DNA from: Kiritimatiellia bacterium
GTDB lineage: Bacteria; Verrucomicrobiota; Kiritimatiellia; RFP12; DVOR01
NCBI GenBank assembly: GCA_900771325.1
Contig: CAAGNN010000188.1
Coordinates: 1-61,756, forward strand
DNA: 61,756 nucleotides
Direction: 5' to 3'
The notes beneath the pieces were generated by a model. It searched no databases and was not told the DNA's origin. It saw nothing but the letters and a program-made list of their open reading frames with translations. This document shows, piece after piece, positions 50,901 through 58,111 of the stretch; position 1 is the stretch's first letter; each line of letters begins with the position of its first letter. Position numbers and translations under genes: made by a program.

Positions 50901-51332
50901 CGTGTTCGTTGAGCCCGACTCTCCGCGGCAGACCAAGAGGGCAAAGCGGTGGGTGCCGGGCGTTGCCGAGGTGGTGGAGATGGCCGAGAAACTGACTGTT
51001 GTGCTACCTCCAGGGGTCGCCTTCAGTTGGAACTTGCCTTCGCTTGTAACGGAGAGCGTGACGAGTTTAGATGGTGTGCCATCGCCGTAGACCTCAACTA
51101 CCCGTGCGCCATTGATTGCCCCTTCGCGCAAGGTAAACGAGCCCGCGACCCCTAGTTGGTTGCCAGCATAGATAATGCCGTTAGGATTGTTGTCAAAGGT
51201 ACCCTCGATGTTCGTGGCCAGTGTCGTCCACGTGTAGGTGGTCGTGGGGGTTGCTTCCTCTTGGGCGTAAAGGGGGGCAGGCAACGCCAGGGAGAGACCA
51301 AGCGCGCAGAGCAAAGCGTGGGCAAACTTCAT
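44979..51332 (-). CDS. Giant secreted SGNH hydrolase with Ig-like and beta-strand repeats
   Basis: 2117 aa with signal peptide (ALLCALGLSLALPAPLYAQ). Residues about 740-985 form an SGNH/GDSL esterase: PVGDSITYGASRR (Ser near 750), LLLLGVNDLNGG and DNLHPAAEGYTQM with the catalytic Asp-His. A Big/SwmB-like Ig segment follows (VLADQITLAFSKAMAKEA). From about 1400 to 1900 there are autotransporter-associated repeats (GGTLTIAKDGTFKYG, AGVTLDASKSKALTF). No barrel or anchor is visible at the end (TFTISAAKEAAEAN). It probably deacylates glycans or esters at the surface or outside. The catalytic family is clear; the substrate is unknown. ATG 51332 with AAAGG upstream. Confidence 0.85.
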   Translation of the reverse strand: MKFAHALLCALGLSLALPAPLYAQEEATPTTTYTWTTLATNIEGTFDNNPNGIIYAGNQLGVAGSFTLREGAINGARVVEVYGDGTPSKLVTLSVTSEGKFQLKATPGGSTTVSFSAISTTSATPGTHRFALLVCRGESGSTNTQRMAYTSVIIDGAETLTLDCGTQNYWDGPFRGIRGGNEGMTLSAARWSQVGTAAAADGAATTLAIEADAAQMYPITERSAVAWSNLDDTTSGKATHFSVGPTAANGVAKLHLPTQAGLKEGKRVIVTAVKIANANKTMQDTMTINGAVSATKTVDTSWGPVNGTANGGSYTFDRLFTYTFPVGSRPVVFVGTDYEIVTSADNQLSAIDDVNSPIRFSLTGNWANYNGYCAVEGLAALEPEATVSDVATDIGEGFTGGGTVAITLERLFAGTYTDSDLSFVLRFDGVEADVPGTRNGMALTFTLPAETFVPGQVYRGELVLVYPDGEIPLAPVKVYEGTPTLVPDKGWVNETVGSLGSTGTWTAAEGIAPYKALLEVDANNGVAFTPTEHVDYVPTCDSTWTVQLVADEAFAASAESNPSAEVQGAVRIAEMSGALKVQVWQNGAWADLCAATEGETYTVTVDFHYAKEGVAGDADTITYTCGSATLSGARPAGSAQVVTAVSVSDGTQLAALTAERELDQAMVNQVRVTAGDEVQDLGETLPEQIIVSGTFGYGRHPLLTYSGTGDLAAVPVKGLPSTAETYVVEGENGVKTWGIAEKTLVIYPVGDSITYGASRRLKTPTTVDIPVPGGYRLPLYTRLTSAGYTVKYVGDTNSNPAEGLGEQLYHSGHAGWKVDDGDSIYDNVTGWSATVKNQAGRDPDVILLLLGVNDLNGGEAAATTAEQMKKLIWRLAGIGSAVDGDTPLYPNAKILLGKVLDSTYATSSVNLETLSTRIGEYNTALETFVNGFTEAQGSARIRLVDLKTPLDEANGFNYFRYDNLHPAAEGYTQMARNWFAAVEDFLPPLNQAESATVQVTESVLADQITLAFSKAMAKEAAETVGNYTLTNGTVSAASLLDDGLTVRLTLTGTTPGAEATLTVAAMADKAGVQSTEANLPVRIGAAAKRTTDIADSVCNRTAAGYTNPLELIAEWSAFTTAPTTETGLPAQFGAARRAERPWVLKTLRGTPTVENGLLCLNGGTVTVEVNPDFVASQSGHYWTVLVETVDTVAENTVLFTMHTTGETDAYADLYGLRTGATAGTVMTVNAGVDAAVSNVTNDSAEYVADFSRNRNQFVLTFGASATVSTPQKGDYDAWVNSQAVAFSSSDGEIYYSGKTPKHFTFGGTYLTTSAEAAAFTQGSNLKIARIAICLGRANADILTSSRYRFNPVDPETDTNWSNTSNWQTYGASAGDLPPEAETVYTAPGVTATMDQPDTVANLVAEGALTVAGTNALTISGNLSIPGTLTVNTTGGVSAAMLKTSGAREVAGTGTLSIADVTLGDALTVSGNLVWNASATTERSVNNAVKVTSTGSLTTTGKLKLNADSNELLGTTTVQSGILTVKTPDERIGGTLTIAKDGTFKYGQANVADKLAYRSTTTVNVYGTLEMNNTRWTMKGNNALNIYPGATVNAGLQSNSYGAFDIFSSAKTIYFKADDGKAKGGEITFNATLRARANITLDVASGVTVNFSGGRSKVLANDSGDSGTISKSGAGTLKVSTNFTFPTATSGPLQVSNNSTLTLTATGNNSNVIVDEGARLVVNTAINTAGENKSLVNKSVITNNGTVELVSGYTFISINGGKTIVSGTTSDGFLFGFGRSNANENTFTTDLEVLEGATLQICGHREQAATLTGLKQNGTLRQNTSVGALAGVSLAVQSGATVSGSGTIGVPVKAEAGVTLDASKSKALTFSRGLTLAGPLAVKVPEAQTDLCTIQGTIPEVSEFTFAEGSAIGGDHCFVLKDGTVLQALKKVTLPAESEQSETLSEAITRALEDQVRGGATTVTSIIATEAGGSEANVKRSTEAVELFENVITATPNPEDSTQVSAKVAYDFGIRDITIVSRENGTKRVLLCVKVSNVPESDSGNNTADYAKGTVVRIHRNGEATPFAEASELTAEERTAYGVENGRGEKWFAVPLEALNGQTTTFTISAAKEAAEAN

Positions 51333-51376
51333 TGTAGGGGCCTTTCTCATCCAAAGGAATACTCACATAGTAGATG

Positions 51377-51388
51377 ATAATACAAAGC
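51377..51388 (-). promoter_or_regulatory. Possible promoter of the giant-protein operon
   Basis: On the minus strand TTTGTATTAT gives a -10-like TATTAT (51377-51382) with the TTTGT start of the recurring promoter motif. The match is weaker than for the other operons. Confidence 0.4.
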
Positions 51389-51516
51389 GCGCCCGCGCGT
51401 CAAGCGCGCTCGCGCGAGGGTGGCCCTGCGGGCCGCGAGGTGCTCGCTGCGCTCGCGCGAGGGGTGCCTTCGGCGCGAGGGTAAGCGTTGTGCCGTGGTC
51501 TGCTCCGCCAGACCTC

Positions 51517-52105
51517 CCGCCCCGGGTTGGCCTCGCATCCGCCCCGGGTTGATGGTGGACCCGCCCCGGGTTGGCTTTTGGCCCGGGGCGGGGGGCCGCC
51601 GGGGACGGCGGCCGTCAGGACGGGCGACGCAGCGCGTGCTGCGACGGAGGGGCTGGGGGAGGGGAGGTGCGGGGGCCGGGTGCTAATGCCGCCGAGGCCG
51701 GCGGCACACAGAAACGAAGAACCGGCGGCTCACGGGTGGCCACCATCGGGCCCGAGGAGACGCCCCCCCCCTTTCGCATCCGCCCCGGGTTGGCCTCGCA
51801 TCCGCCCCGGGTTAGCTTCGCATCCGCCCCGGGTTGGCTTTTGGCCCGGGGCGGGTGGCCGCCGGGGACGGCGGCCGTCAGGACGGGCAACGCAGCGCGT
51901 GCCGCGACGGAGAGGCTGGGGGAGGGGAGGCGCGGGGGCCGGGTGCTAACGCCGCCGAGGCCGGCGGCACACAGAAACGAAGAACCGGCGGCGCACGGGT
52001 GGCCACCATCGGGCCCGAGGAGACGCCCCCCCCTTTCGCATCCGCCCCGGGTTAGCCTCGCATCCGCCCCGGGTTGACGATGGACCCGGGGCGGGTGAGG
52101 GGGAA
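51517..52105 (+). repeat. Tandem 263-bp duplication with three 22-bp arrays
   Basis: 22-bp units start at 51517, 51539 and 51561; at 51776, 51798 and 51820; and at 52038 and 52060. The block 51571-51833 is repeated at 51834-52080 with a few substitutions (offset 263 bp). Each copy holds an 8-bp hairpin GGCCGCCG/CGGCGGCC and a C run before TTTCGCATCC (nine C in the first copy, eight in the second). With 51389-51516, which is low-complexity GC-rich DNA, this fills the gap before capG; no gene is supported. Confidence 0.85.
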
Positions 52106-52126
52106 AGCAGGGCTGCCCGTTCTGAC

Positions 52127-52185
52127 GGGCCGCGTCCTCGCGGCCCAAATGAAGGCTGACGGCCGCCGGGGAGGGCGGCCGTCAG
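52127..52185. terminator. Pair of strong GC hairpins downstream of capG
   Basis: Hairpin 1 (52127-52146) has an 8-bp perfect stem with loop TCCT. Hairpin 2 (52156-52185) has a 12-bp perfect stem CTGACGGCCGCC with a 6-nt loop. There is no U run, so intrinsic termination is uncertain, but they lie just after the capG stop on the minus strand. Confidence 0.5.
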
Positions 52186-52237
52186 GCGAGGCGGCGCAGT
52201 GCGTGCCGCGATGGAGGCGGCGGGAGAGCGGGTGGGC

Positions 52238-53386
52238 TTAGTGTTTGGCTTCGATGCCGCTCCAGCGGTTGGCGAGTTTGGCGGTGCCGAGGATGAGTTT
52301 GAGGACGCGCCAGGAGGTGTTGGAGACTTGGTATTCTGGGCAGATGCGATCGTAGTGGCCGCCGTTTTGGTTGAACTCGTCGATGACGAGGGCGACGGCG
52401 TCGCGGACGGTTTCGGGGTCGAGGCCGGTGAGGATGATGGTGCCGGCGTCCATCGCTTCGGGGCGTTCGAGGGCCTGGCGGATGGTGACGGCGGGGAAGT
52501 TGAGGATGGAGGATTCTTCGGAGATGGTGCCCGAGTCGGAGATGGCGCAGAGAGCGCTGAGTTGGAGGGCGTTGTAGTCGAAGAAACCGAAGGGCTCGAG
52601 GAAGCGGATGCGCGGGTCGATGGTCAGACCCTCGAGGGCTTCAAGGCGCTTGCGGGTGCGGGGGTGGGTGGAGACGATGACGGGGAGGTCGTAGGTCTCA
52701 GCGAGGGTGTTGAGGAGGGTGACGATCTTGCGGAGGTTGGAGGGGAAGTCAACGTTCTCCTCGCGGTGGCAGGAGACGATGAAGTAGCGCTTGGGCTCGA
52801 GGTTGAGGCGGGAGAGGATGTCGGAGCGGTCGATGCGGTCGCGGTATTGGGCGAGGACCTCGTACATCGGCGAGCCGGTGACGTAAACGTGGCGGTGGGG
52901 GAGGCCTTCGGAGAGGAGGTGGCGGCGGGAGTTTTCGGTGTAGACGAGGTTGAAGTCGGCAATGTGGTCGATGATGCGGCGGTTGATTTCCTCGGGGACG
53001 TTGAGGTCGAAGGAGCGGTTGCCGGCTTCCATGTGGTAGATGGGGATTTTCATCCGCTTGGCGATGATGCCGGCGATGGCGGCGTTGGTGTCGCCGAGGA
53101 TGAGGATGGCATCGGGCTTCTCGCGCAGGAAGATCTCTTCCACCTTGATGAGGGTTTCGCCCAGGACGTGGCCGAGGGTGGAGGTGTCCACGCCGAGGTA
53201 GTAATCGGGGGCGCGCAGACCGAGGTCGTCGAAGAAGATTTGGTTGAGGGTGTAGTCGTAGTTCTGGCCGGTGTGGATCATCCGGTGGTCAAGGTGGGCT
53301 TCTAGACGTTTGATGACGGCGGCCAGGCGGATGATTTCCGGGCGCGTGCCGACGATGGAGAAGACTTTGAGTTTGGATTTGGACAT
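52238..53386 (-). CDS. capG: UDP-N-acetylglucosamine 2-epimerase-type enzyme (CapG/WecB family)
   Basis: 382 aa. It is a non-hydrolysing 2-epimerase: KVFSIVGTRPEIIRLAAVIKR, HTGQNYDYTLNQIFF, LGDTNAAIAG, YHMEAGNRSFDLNVPEEINRR and SDSGTISEESS are family signatures. Located 2 bp after capF and in one operon with capE, it most likely is CapG, which makes UDP-N-acetyl-L-fucosamine from the L-talosamine form. WecB itself (UDP-ManNAc) is the alternative. It is the last gene of the gpmI-headed operon. Confidence 0.88.
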   Translation of the reverse strand: MSKSKLKVFSIVGTRPEIIRLAAVIKRLEAHLDHRMIHTGQNYDYTLNQIFFDDLGLRAPDYYLGVDTSTLGHVLGETLIKVEEIFLREKPDAILILGDTNAAIAGIIAKRMKIPIYHMEAGNRSFDLNVPEEINRRIIDHIADFNLVYTENSRRHLLSEGLPHRHVYVTGSPMYEVLAQYRDRIDRSDILSRLNLEPKRYFIVSCHREENVDFPSNLRKIVTLLNTLAETYDLPVIVSTHPRTRKRLEALEGLTIDPRIRFLEPFGFFDYNALQLSALCAISDSGTISEESSILNFPAVTIRQALERPEAMDAGTIILTGLDPETVRDAVALVIDEFNQNGGHYDRICPEYQVSNTSWRVLKLILGTAKLANRWSGIEAKH

Positions 53387-53388
53387 CG

Positions 53389-54510
53389 TTAGACCTCCTC
53401 GAAGTAGGTGTCGGGGTTCTCGGGGTTGTAGGGCTCGTTGATCCAGAAGAGGGTCAGGAGTTCCTCTTCGCCGATATTGGTGATGTTGTGGGTGTACCAG
53501 ACGGGCATATCGACGAAGGCAGGGTGCGCGCCGTCGAGCTCGAAGGAGAGCTTTTCGGTGGTGCCGATGCGGCGGAGCTCAATGCGGGCTCGGCCTTGGA
53601 TGACGGCGAAGCGCTCGATCTTGCGGGTGTGGTAGTGGTTGCCGCGGGTGATGCCCGGGTGGGTGGTGGAGAAGGAGAACTGCCCGCCCAGGCCGGTGAT
53701 GCGCGCCACTTCCACGAAGGAGCCGCGCGGATCGGTGTGCGGCTCGAGGGGGAAGGGGAAGAAGGAGGCGTGGTCGATGTAGCCGCGGTAGGTGTTGAAG
53801 AGCTGGAGGTCGAGCGGGGTGGGAAGGGCCGGGAGAATGCCCTTGGCGAAGTAGTCGCGCGTGTAGCGCTTGAAGGCGGCGAGGAGCTCGGAGACCTTGC
53901 GCGTGCCGGTGTAGGGGACGCGGAACTCGAGGGCGGCCGTGCCCTCTTCAATGAGCTTGAGGAAGGTTTGGCAGAGGTCGCCCACATAGATGAGGCGGAG
54001 CTCGCCATCGACATCGATGTGCGGCATGTCGCCGTGGGTGAGCTGGTGGCAGAAGGTGGCGACCACCGAGTTGTAGCCCGGCCGGCCGTAGGGGCCGAAG
54101 ACGTTGGGGATGATGCAGCCGGTGAACTTGGCGCCGGTGCGGCGGGCCCAGGCATCGAGCAGGGCGCGGCCGGCGCGCTTGGAGGCGCCGTAGAGGTTCT
54201 CGCGCGCCTCTTGGGTGGAGGAGGCGAAGAGGACGTGCGGGGTGACCTGCTCGGCTTCCATCGCGCGGATGAGTTTGTCGACGAGGGCGATGTTGGTTTC
54301 GTAGAGGGCTTGGGGGTCGGGGTGGCGGTTGACGGCGGCCAGGTGGACAATGGCGTCGCAACTGCGGACGAAGGCGCGAAGTTTGGCCTCGTCGTCGAAG
54401 AAGGCATCCTCGAAGGGGACGCGCTCGAAGGTGTCGGGGCGGGTGCCGGCGAGGGAGAAGAGGTGGGTGCCGATAAAGCCGGCTTGACCGGTGATGCCAA
54501 GGCGTATCAT
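53389..54510 (-). CDS. capF: CapF-type bifunctional UDP-sugar epimerase/reductase
   Basis: 373 aa, start ATG 54510. The N-terminal SDR domain has RLGITGQAGFIGTHL and the catalytic YGASK (LYGASKRAG). The C-terminal cupin domain (about 245-373) has HYHTRKIERFAVIQGRARIEL with metal-binding His residues. This two-domain layout is specific to CapF, which epimerises at C3 and reduces C4 of the CapE product. It overlaps the WxcM-like gene by 4 bp. Confidence 0.92.
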   Translation of the reverse strand: MIRLGITGQAGFIGTHLFSLAGTRPDTFERVPFEDAFFDDEAKLRAFVRSCDAIVHLAAVNRHPDPQALYETNIALVDKLIRAMEAEQVTPHVLFASSTQEARENLYGASKRAGRALLDAWARRTGAKFTGCIIPNVFGPYGRPGYNSVVATFCHQLTHGDMPHIDVDGELRLIYVGDLCQTFLKLIEEGTAALEFRVPYTGTRKVSELLAAFKRYTRDYFAKGILPALPTPLDLQLFNTYRGYIDHASFFPFPLEPHTDPRGSFVEVARITGLGGQFSFSTTHPGITRGNHYHTRKIERFAVIQGRARIELRRIGTTEKLSFELDGAHPAFVDMPVWYTHNITNIGEEELLTLFWINEPYNPENPDTYFEEV

Positions 54511-54953
54511 AGGGGTGAACTCCAGGGGGCGGACCAGGTTTCGGGGGGATATTTCCAGTTGTCGTTGCGCGCGCCCTCGAGGGTCTTGTCGGAGAAGACC
54601 AGGAGGATGGAGCAGGGCTCGGTGGCCTTGATGGCGTTGGCGTAGCCGGCAGGGGCGCAGAGAAGGCGGGGCTTCGCGGCCTCTAGGCGGAAGCACTCGG
54701 CCTCGCCGGCGGCCTCGGGCGGGGCAAAGGAGGCCATCGGCAGGAGGGCGATCTCGAAGCCGCCGCGCAGGCAGAAGAAGCGCTTGGCCTCGAAGCGGTG
54801 GGCGTTCCAGCCGCGAATGGTGGCGGTGTCGGGGTGGGTGAGAACGTAGAAGCGGCGGAGCTCGGCGAGGTCGCAGCCGTTGCAACAAAGGAGCGAGCCG
54901 CGCGCGTCATCGAAACGCGCGCCGTCGAGCAGGGTGGGGCGCTCGCGGGGCAT
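54507..54953 (-). CDS. WxcM/QdtA-like cupin (sugar 3,4-ketoisomerase family)
   Basis: 148 aa, single cupin. RGWNAHRFEAKRFFCLRGGFEIALL is the RmlC/FdtA-like core; LLCAPAGYANAIKA and ILLVFSDK follow. In other organisms such proteins isomerise or epimerise dTDP- or UDP-keto sugars. Its place between capE and capF is unusual and suggests it acts on the keto intermediate or a branch sugar. The start is 2 bp from the capE stop. Confidence 0.8.
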   Translation of the reverse strand: MPRERPTLLDGARFDDARGSLLCCNGCDLAELRRFYVLTHPDTATIRGWNAHRFEAKRFFCLRGGFEIALLPMASFAPPEAAGEAECFRLEAAKPRLLCAPAGYANAIKATEPCSILLVFSDKTLEGARNDNWKYPPETWSAPWSSPL

Positions 54954-54955
54954 TG

Positions 54956-55990
54956 CTAGGCTCGGGCAACCGCGTCGCGCACTTCGGGGAGGCGCAGGAG
55001 GAGCTGCTTCATCCCTTCCACATCCAGACGCTGGGTGTTGTGGGAGTGGTAGTCTTCCACGGTGGAGGCGTGGTGGGAGCCTTCAACGAAGTACTTGTCG
55101 TAGTTGAGGTCGCGCGTGTCGCAGGGAATGCGGAAGTAGTCGCCCATATCCTCGGCGCGGGCCATCTCTTCGCGGGTGACGAGGGTTTCGTAGAGCTTTT
55201 CGCCGTGGCGTGTGCCGATGACCTTGACCTCGTTGTCGGCGTGGTAGAGCTCCTTGAGGGCGGCGGCGAGGACCTCCAGGGTGGCGGCCGGGGCCTTTTG
55301 GACAAAGAGGTCGCCGTTGCGGCCGTGCTGCCAGGCGTAGATGACCAGGTCGACGGCATCTTCCAGGGTCATCATAAAGCGCGTCATCTTCGGGTCGGTC
55401 ATCGTGATGATGCCGCCGGAGCGGATTTGCTCAATCCAGAGCGGGATGACCGAGCCGCGCGAGGCCATCACGTTGCCGTAGCGCGTGCAGCAGATGGTGG
55501 TCTTGGCCTCGGCACCCAGGCTGCGGCCGCGGGCGATGGCCACCTTCTCCATCATCGCCTTGGAGATGCCCATCGCGTTGATGGGGTAGGCGGCCTTATC
55601 GGTGGAGAGGACGACCACGCGCCCGACGCCGTGGGCGATGGCCGACTCGATGACGTTGTTCGTGCCCAGGACATTGGTCTCCACGGCCTGGAGGGGGAAG
55701 AACTCGCAACTGGGCACCTGCTTGAGGGCGGCGGCGGAGAAGACGTAGTCCACGCCCTCCATCGCGCCGTCGACGCTCTGCCGGTCGCGGATATTGCCGA
55801 TGTAGAACTTGACCTTGGGGTTCTGGAGGGCGTGGCGCATATCGTCCTGCTTCTTTTCGTCGCGCGAGAAGATGCGGATCTCCTTGACCTCGGTGTTGAG
55901 GAAGCGCTTGAGGACGGCGTTACCGAAGCTGCCGGTGCCTCCGGTGATGAGGAGAGTCTTGCCGGCGAAGAGGGTTTGGTCGTTGTTCAT
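54956..55990 (-). CDS. capE: UDP-N-acetylglucosamine 4,6-dehydratase/5-epimerase (CapE/FnlA)
   Basis: 344 aa, start ATG 55990. The NAD site is LLITGGTGSFGNAVLKRF. The active site is LSTDKAAYPINAMGISKAMME, with TDK and M-x3-K in place of the usual Y-x3-K, as in the FlaA1/PseB/CapE group. It converts UDP-GlcNAc to a 4-keto-6-deoxy hexosamine, the first step toward UDP-L-FucNAc. The C-terminus contains the CapE-type RTRHGEKLYETLVTREEM-like segment (TRHGEKLYETLV). Confidence 0.93.
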   Translation of the reverse strand: MNNDQTLFAGKTLLITGGTGSFGNAVLKRFLNTEVKEIRIFSRDEKKQDDMRHALQNPKVKFYIGNIRDRQSVDGAMEGVDYVFSAAALKQVPSCEFFPLQAVETNVLGTNNVIESAIAHGVGRVVVLSTDKAAYPINAMGISKAMMEKVAIARGRSLGAEAKTTICCTRYGNVMASRGSVIPLWIEQIRSGGIITMTDPKMTRFMMTLEDAVDLVIYAWQHGRNGDLFVQKAPAATLEVLAAALKELYHADNEVKVIGTRHGEKLYETLVTREEMARAEDMGDYFRIPCDTRDLNYDKYFVEGSHHASTVEDYHSHNTQRLDVEGMKQLLLRLPEVRDAVARA

Positions 55991-56027
55991 AGGCTGGGAT
56001 GGAGTTGGGTTGGGGGAAGCGAGGGCT

Positions 56028-57422
56028 TCAGTCGGCTGTGGCCGGATGGAGCGCCAGGACGCGGTTGAAATGGGGTGGAATGTGGTCGGCGCGGTGGGCG
56101 ATGCAGAGCACGGTGAGGTGCGGCAGCTCGGCCAGCAGGCGGTCGATGAGGCGCAGAACCTTCTTGCGTTCGGGCGCTTCCAGGTTCGTGCAGAGCTCAT
56201 CCAAGAGCAGGAGCTCGGGATCGGCCACCAGCGCGCGGATGACCAAGGCCAAGCGGACGAGCCCGGCCGAGAGCACGCCGAGGGGCTCGTGGAGCCGCTC
56301 GTGGAGGCCGAGGGCCGCGAGCAGGGCGTGGGCCCGTTCGCGCTGACGGGCCGAGGGGCGCTTGCGGCGGCCCTCCTTGTCGAAGAGCCCGGAGAAGACG
56401 AGCGTGCCAACGGTCTGGGTGGGGTCGGCGAAGACCTGGTCCTCGGGCGAGACGGCGGCCATTCGCGAGCGCAGTTGCCAGAGGGGCACCCCCGGGCCGG
56501 GGCGCAGGCCAAAGCGCTCGATGTCGCAGGCGTAGGCCATCGGGTTATCGCCGGTAATGAGCGAGAGGAGGGTGGTCTTGCCGCTGCCATTGGGGCCCAC
56601 GATGACCCAGCGCTCGCCGGCGTGCACCTCCCAATTGAGGCCACCAAAGAGCGTGCGCCCATCGAGGTCAAGCCGTAAGTCCTGCACGGAGAGCACCACG
56701 GGGGTTGCCAGCGGGGGCGGATTGGGGGGAAAGACGAGCGCTTCCTCGGCGGCGGCCACCGTGCGGCAGGGGCCTTGCGAGACGATGCGCCCGGCCTTGA
56801 GGCGCAGGCGGTGGGTGAAGCCGGCGGGGACCTCGTCCTCGTTGCGGACCATCACCACTAGCGTCCGGCCCTCTTCGGCCAGGGCGGCGAGCACGCGGTG
56901 GAGCGTGGCGCGCATAGTCGGGTCGAGCCCGGCGAAGGGGTCATCCAACACGAGCACCGGGGTGCCCTTGAGGATGGCCTGGGCGAGCATTACGCGCCGC
57001 TGTTCGCCGTTGCTCAGCTGCACCGTCCAGCGGTCGAGGAGCGGCTCGAGGCAGAGCGCCTCGGTCAGCCACGCCAGGCGCTTGGCGAAGGCTTCACGCT
57101 CGGCCAGCTCTGGGGGGCGGATCTCGAAGGGGCAGATACCGTTAACGCGCTCGTAGGTGAGGGCCTCGGCGACGGTGCGGAAGTCGTATTCAATCGAGGC
57201 GTGGTAGCGCGCGCCAGCCCAGTCGGTCCCGGCGCTGCCAGCCTGGGCACCAACGGTGACGAAGGCAACCTCCTCCGGGGCCTGGCGCTGCAACTGCGCG
57301 CCCAGCCAGGTCTTGCCGCTGGCCATTGGCCCGGTGACGACCCAGCGCTCGCCCGGCTTCAACCGCCAGGGCTTGCCGGCGAAGTCAACCTGCCACGCGC
57401 CTGTCGCCTCGGGTTCGCTCAT
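56028..57422 (-). CDS. Twin ABC ATPase (ModF/PhrA-like)
   Basis: 464 aa with two ABC nucleotide-binding domains. Domain 1: Walker A VTGPMASGKTWL, signature LSNGEQRRV, Walker B VLVLDDPFAGLDP. Domain 2: Walker A VGPNGSGKTTLLSL, signature LSAGLVRLALVI, Walker B LLLLDELCTNLE. The arrangement matches ModF, a soluble protein of uncertain function once linked to molybdate uptake and photorepair. No ABC permease is nearby. The start overlaps marC by 4 bp. Confidence 0.85.
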   Translation of the reverse strand: MSEPEATGAWQVDFAGKPWRLKPGERWVVTGPMASGKTWLGAQLQRQAPEEVAFVTVGAQAGSAGTDWAGARYHASIEYDFRTVAEALTYERVNGICPFEIRPPELAEREAFAKRLAWLTEALCLEPLLDRWTVQLSNGEQRRVMLAQAILKGTPVLVLDDPFAGLDPTMRATLHRVLAALAEEGRTLVVMVRNEDEVPAGFTHRLRLKAGRIVSQGPCRTVAAAEEALVFPPNPPPLATPVVLSVQDLRLDLDGRTLFGGLNWEVHAGERWVIVGPNGSGKTTLLSLITGDNPMAYACDIERFGLRPGPGVPLWQLRSRMAAVSPEDQVFADPTQTVGTLVFSGLFDKEGRRKRPSARQRERAHALLAALGLHERLHEPLGVLSAGLVRLALVIRALVADPELLLLDELCTNLEAPERKKVLRLIDRLLAELPHLTVLCIAHRADHIPPHFNRVLALHPATAD

Positions 57423-58087
57423 TGGGCCAGCAACTCCAACACCTTCTGGCCCACGGTCGAGCTGTCGAGGTAGGCGAAGAAGCCCTTGGCAATCATCTGC
57501 GCGGCCATCGCCATCAGGATAACGCCGGAGATCTTCGAGAAGATGCGGATGACATTCTTGCCGAAGATGCGCTCAAGAGCCTCGGCGAAGTAGAGGATAG
57601 CGCCCAGGGCCGCGATGGCCCCCATAAAGCCCAGGAAGCCGATGAGGAAGGTCGGCCAGCCGATGGCCGGATCCTTCAGCGCCTCGGCGCCGATGATGAT
57701 GATGGGCGAGACGCACGCCGGGCCCATAATGATGGGAATGCTCAGCGGCACCACCACGATGTCCTCGACATTTCGCGCGCGGCGGGTGGCCGTGGGCGTG
57801 TCGTTGCCCAACGCCAGAGCCTGGGCCATAATCATCAGCAGGATGCCCGCGCCAATGCGGAAGCCCTCGATGTCCAGCCCGAAGAGGGTGAGAAAGCCGT
57901 TGCCGGCGAAGTAGCAGATGGCGCCGACCACGATGACCACGCGCGTGGCACGCAAGGCCACGTGGCGTTTGCGCGGACTGCTTGCCCCCTCGGTCAGCGA
58001 GAGGAACATATTCAGCACGAAGAACGGACAGAAGAGGAAGAAGAGCTTGACGAAGTTGCTCCAGGCGAATTGCAGGGCTTCCAACAT
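57419..58087 (-). CDS. MarC-family integral membrane protein
   Basis: 222 aa with six predicted helices. FVLNMFLSLTEGASSPRKRHVALRA (about 23-47) and PLSIPIIMGPACVSPIIIIG (about 112-131) are the two MarC/UPF0056 repeats, each with the conserved P-G segment. The function is unknown; the older link to multiple antibiotic resistance was withdrawn for E. coli MarC. It follows folE by 24 bp. Confidence 0.88.
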   Translation of the reverse strand: MLEALQFAWSNFVKLFFLFCPFFVLNMFLSLTEGASSPRKRHVALRATRVVIVVGAICYFAGNGFLTLFGLDIEGFRIGAGILLMIMAQALALGNDTPTATRRARNVEDIVVVPLSIPIIMGPACVSPIIIIGAEALKDPAIGWPTFLIGFLGFMGAIAALGAILYFAEALERIFGKNVIRIFSKISGVILMAMAAQMIAKGFFAYLDSSTVGQKVLELLAQ

Positions 58088-58111
58088 AATCCGGCCTCCC
58101 GGGGTTTTGCG

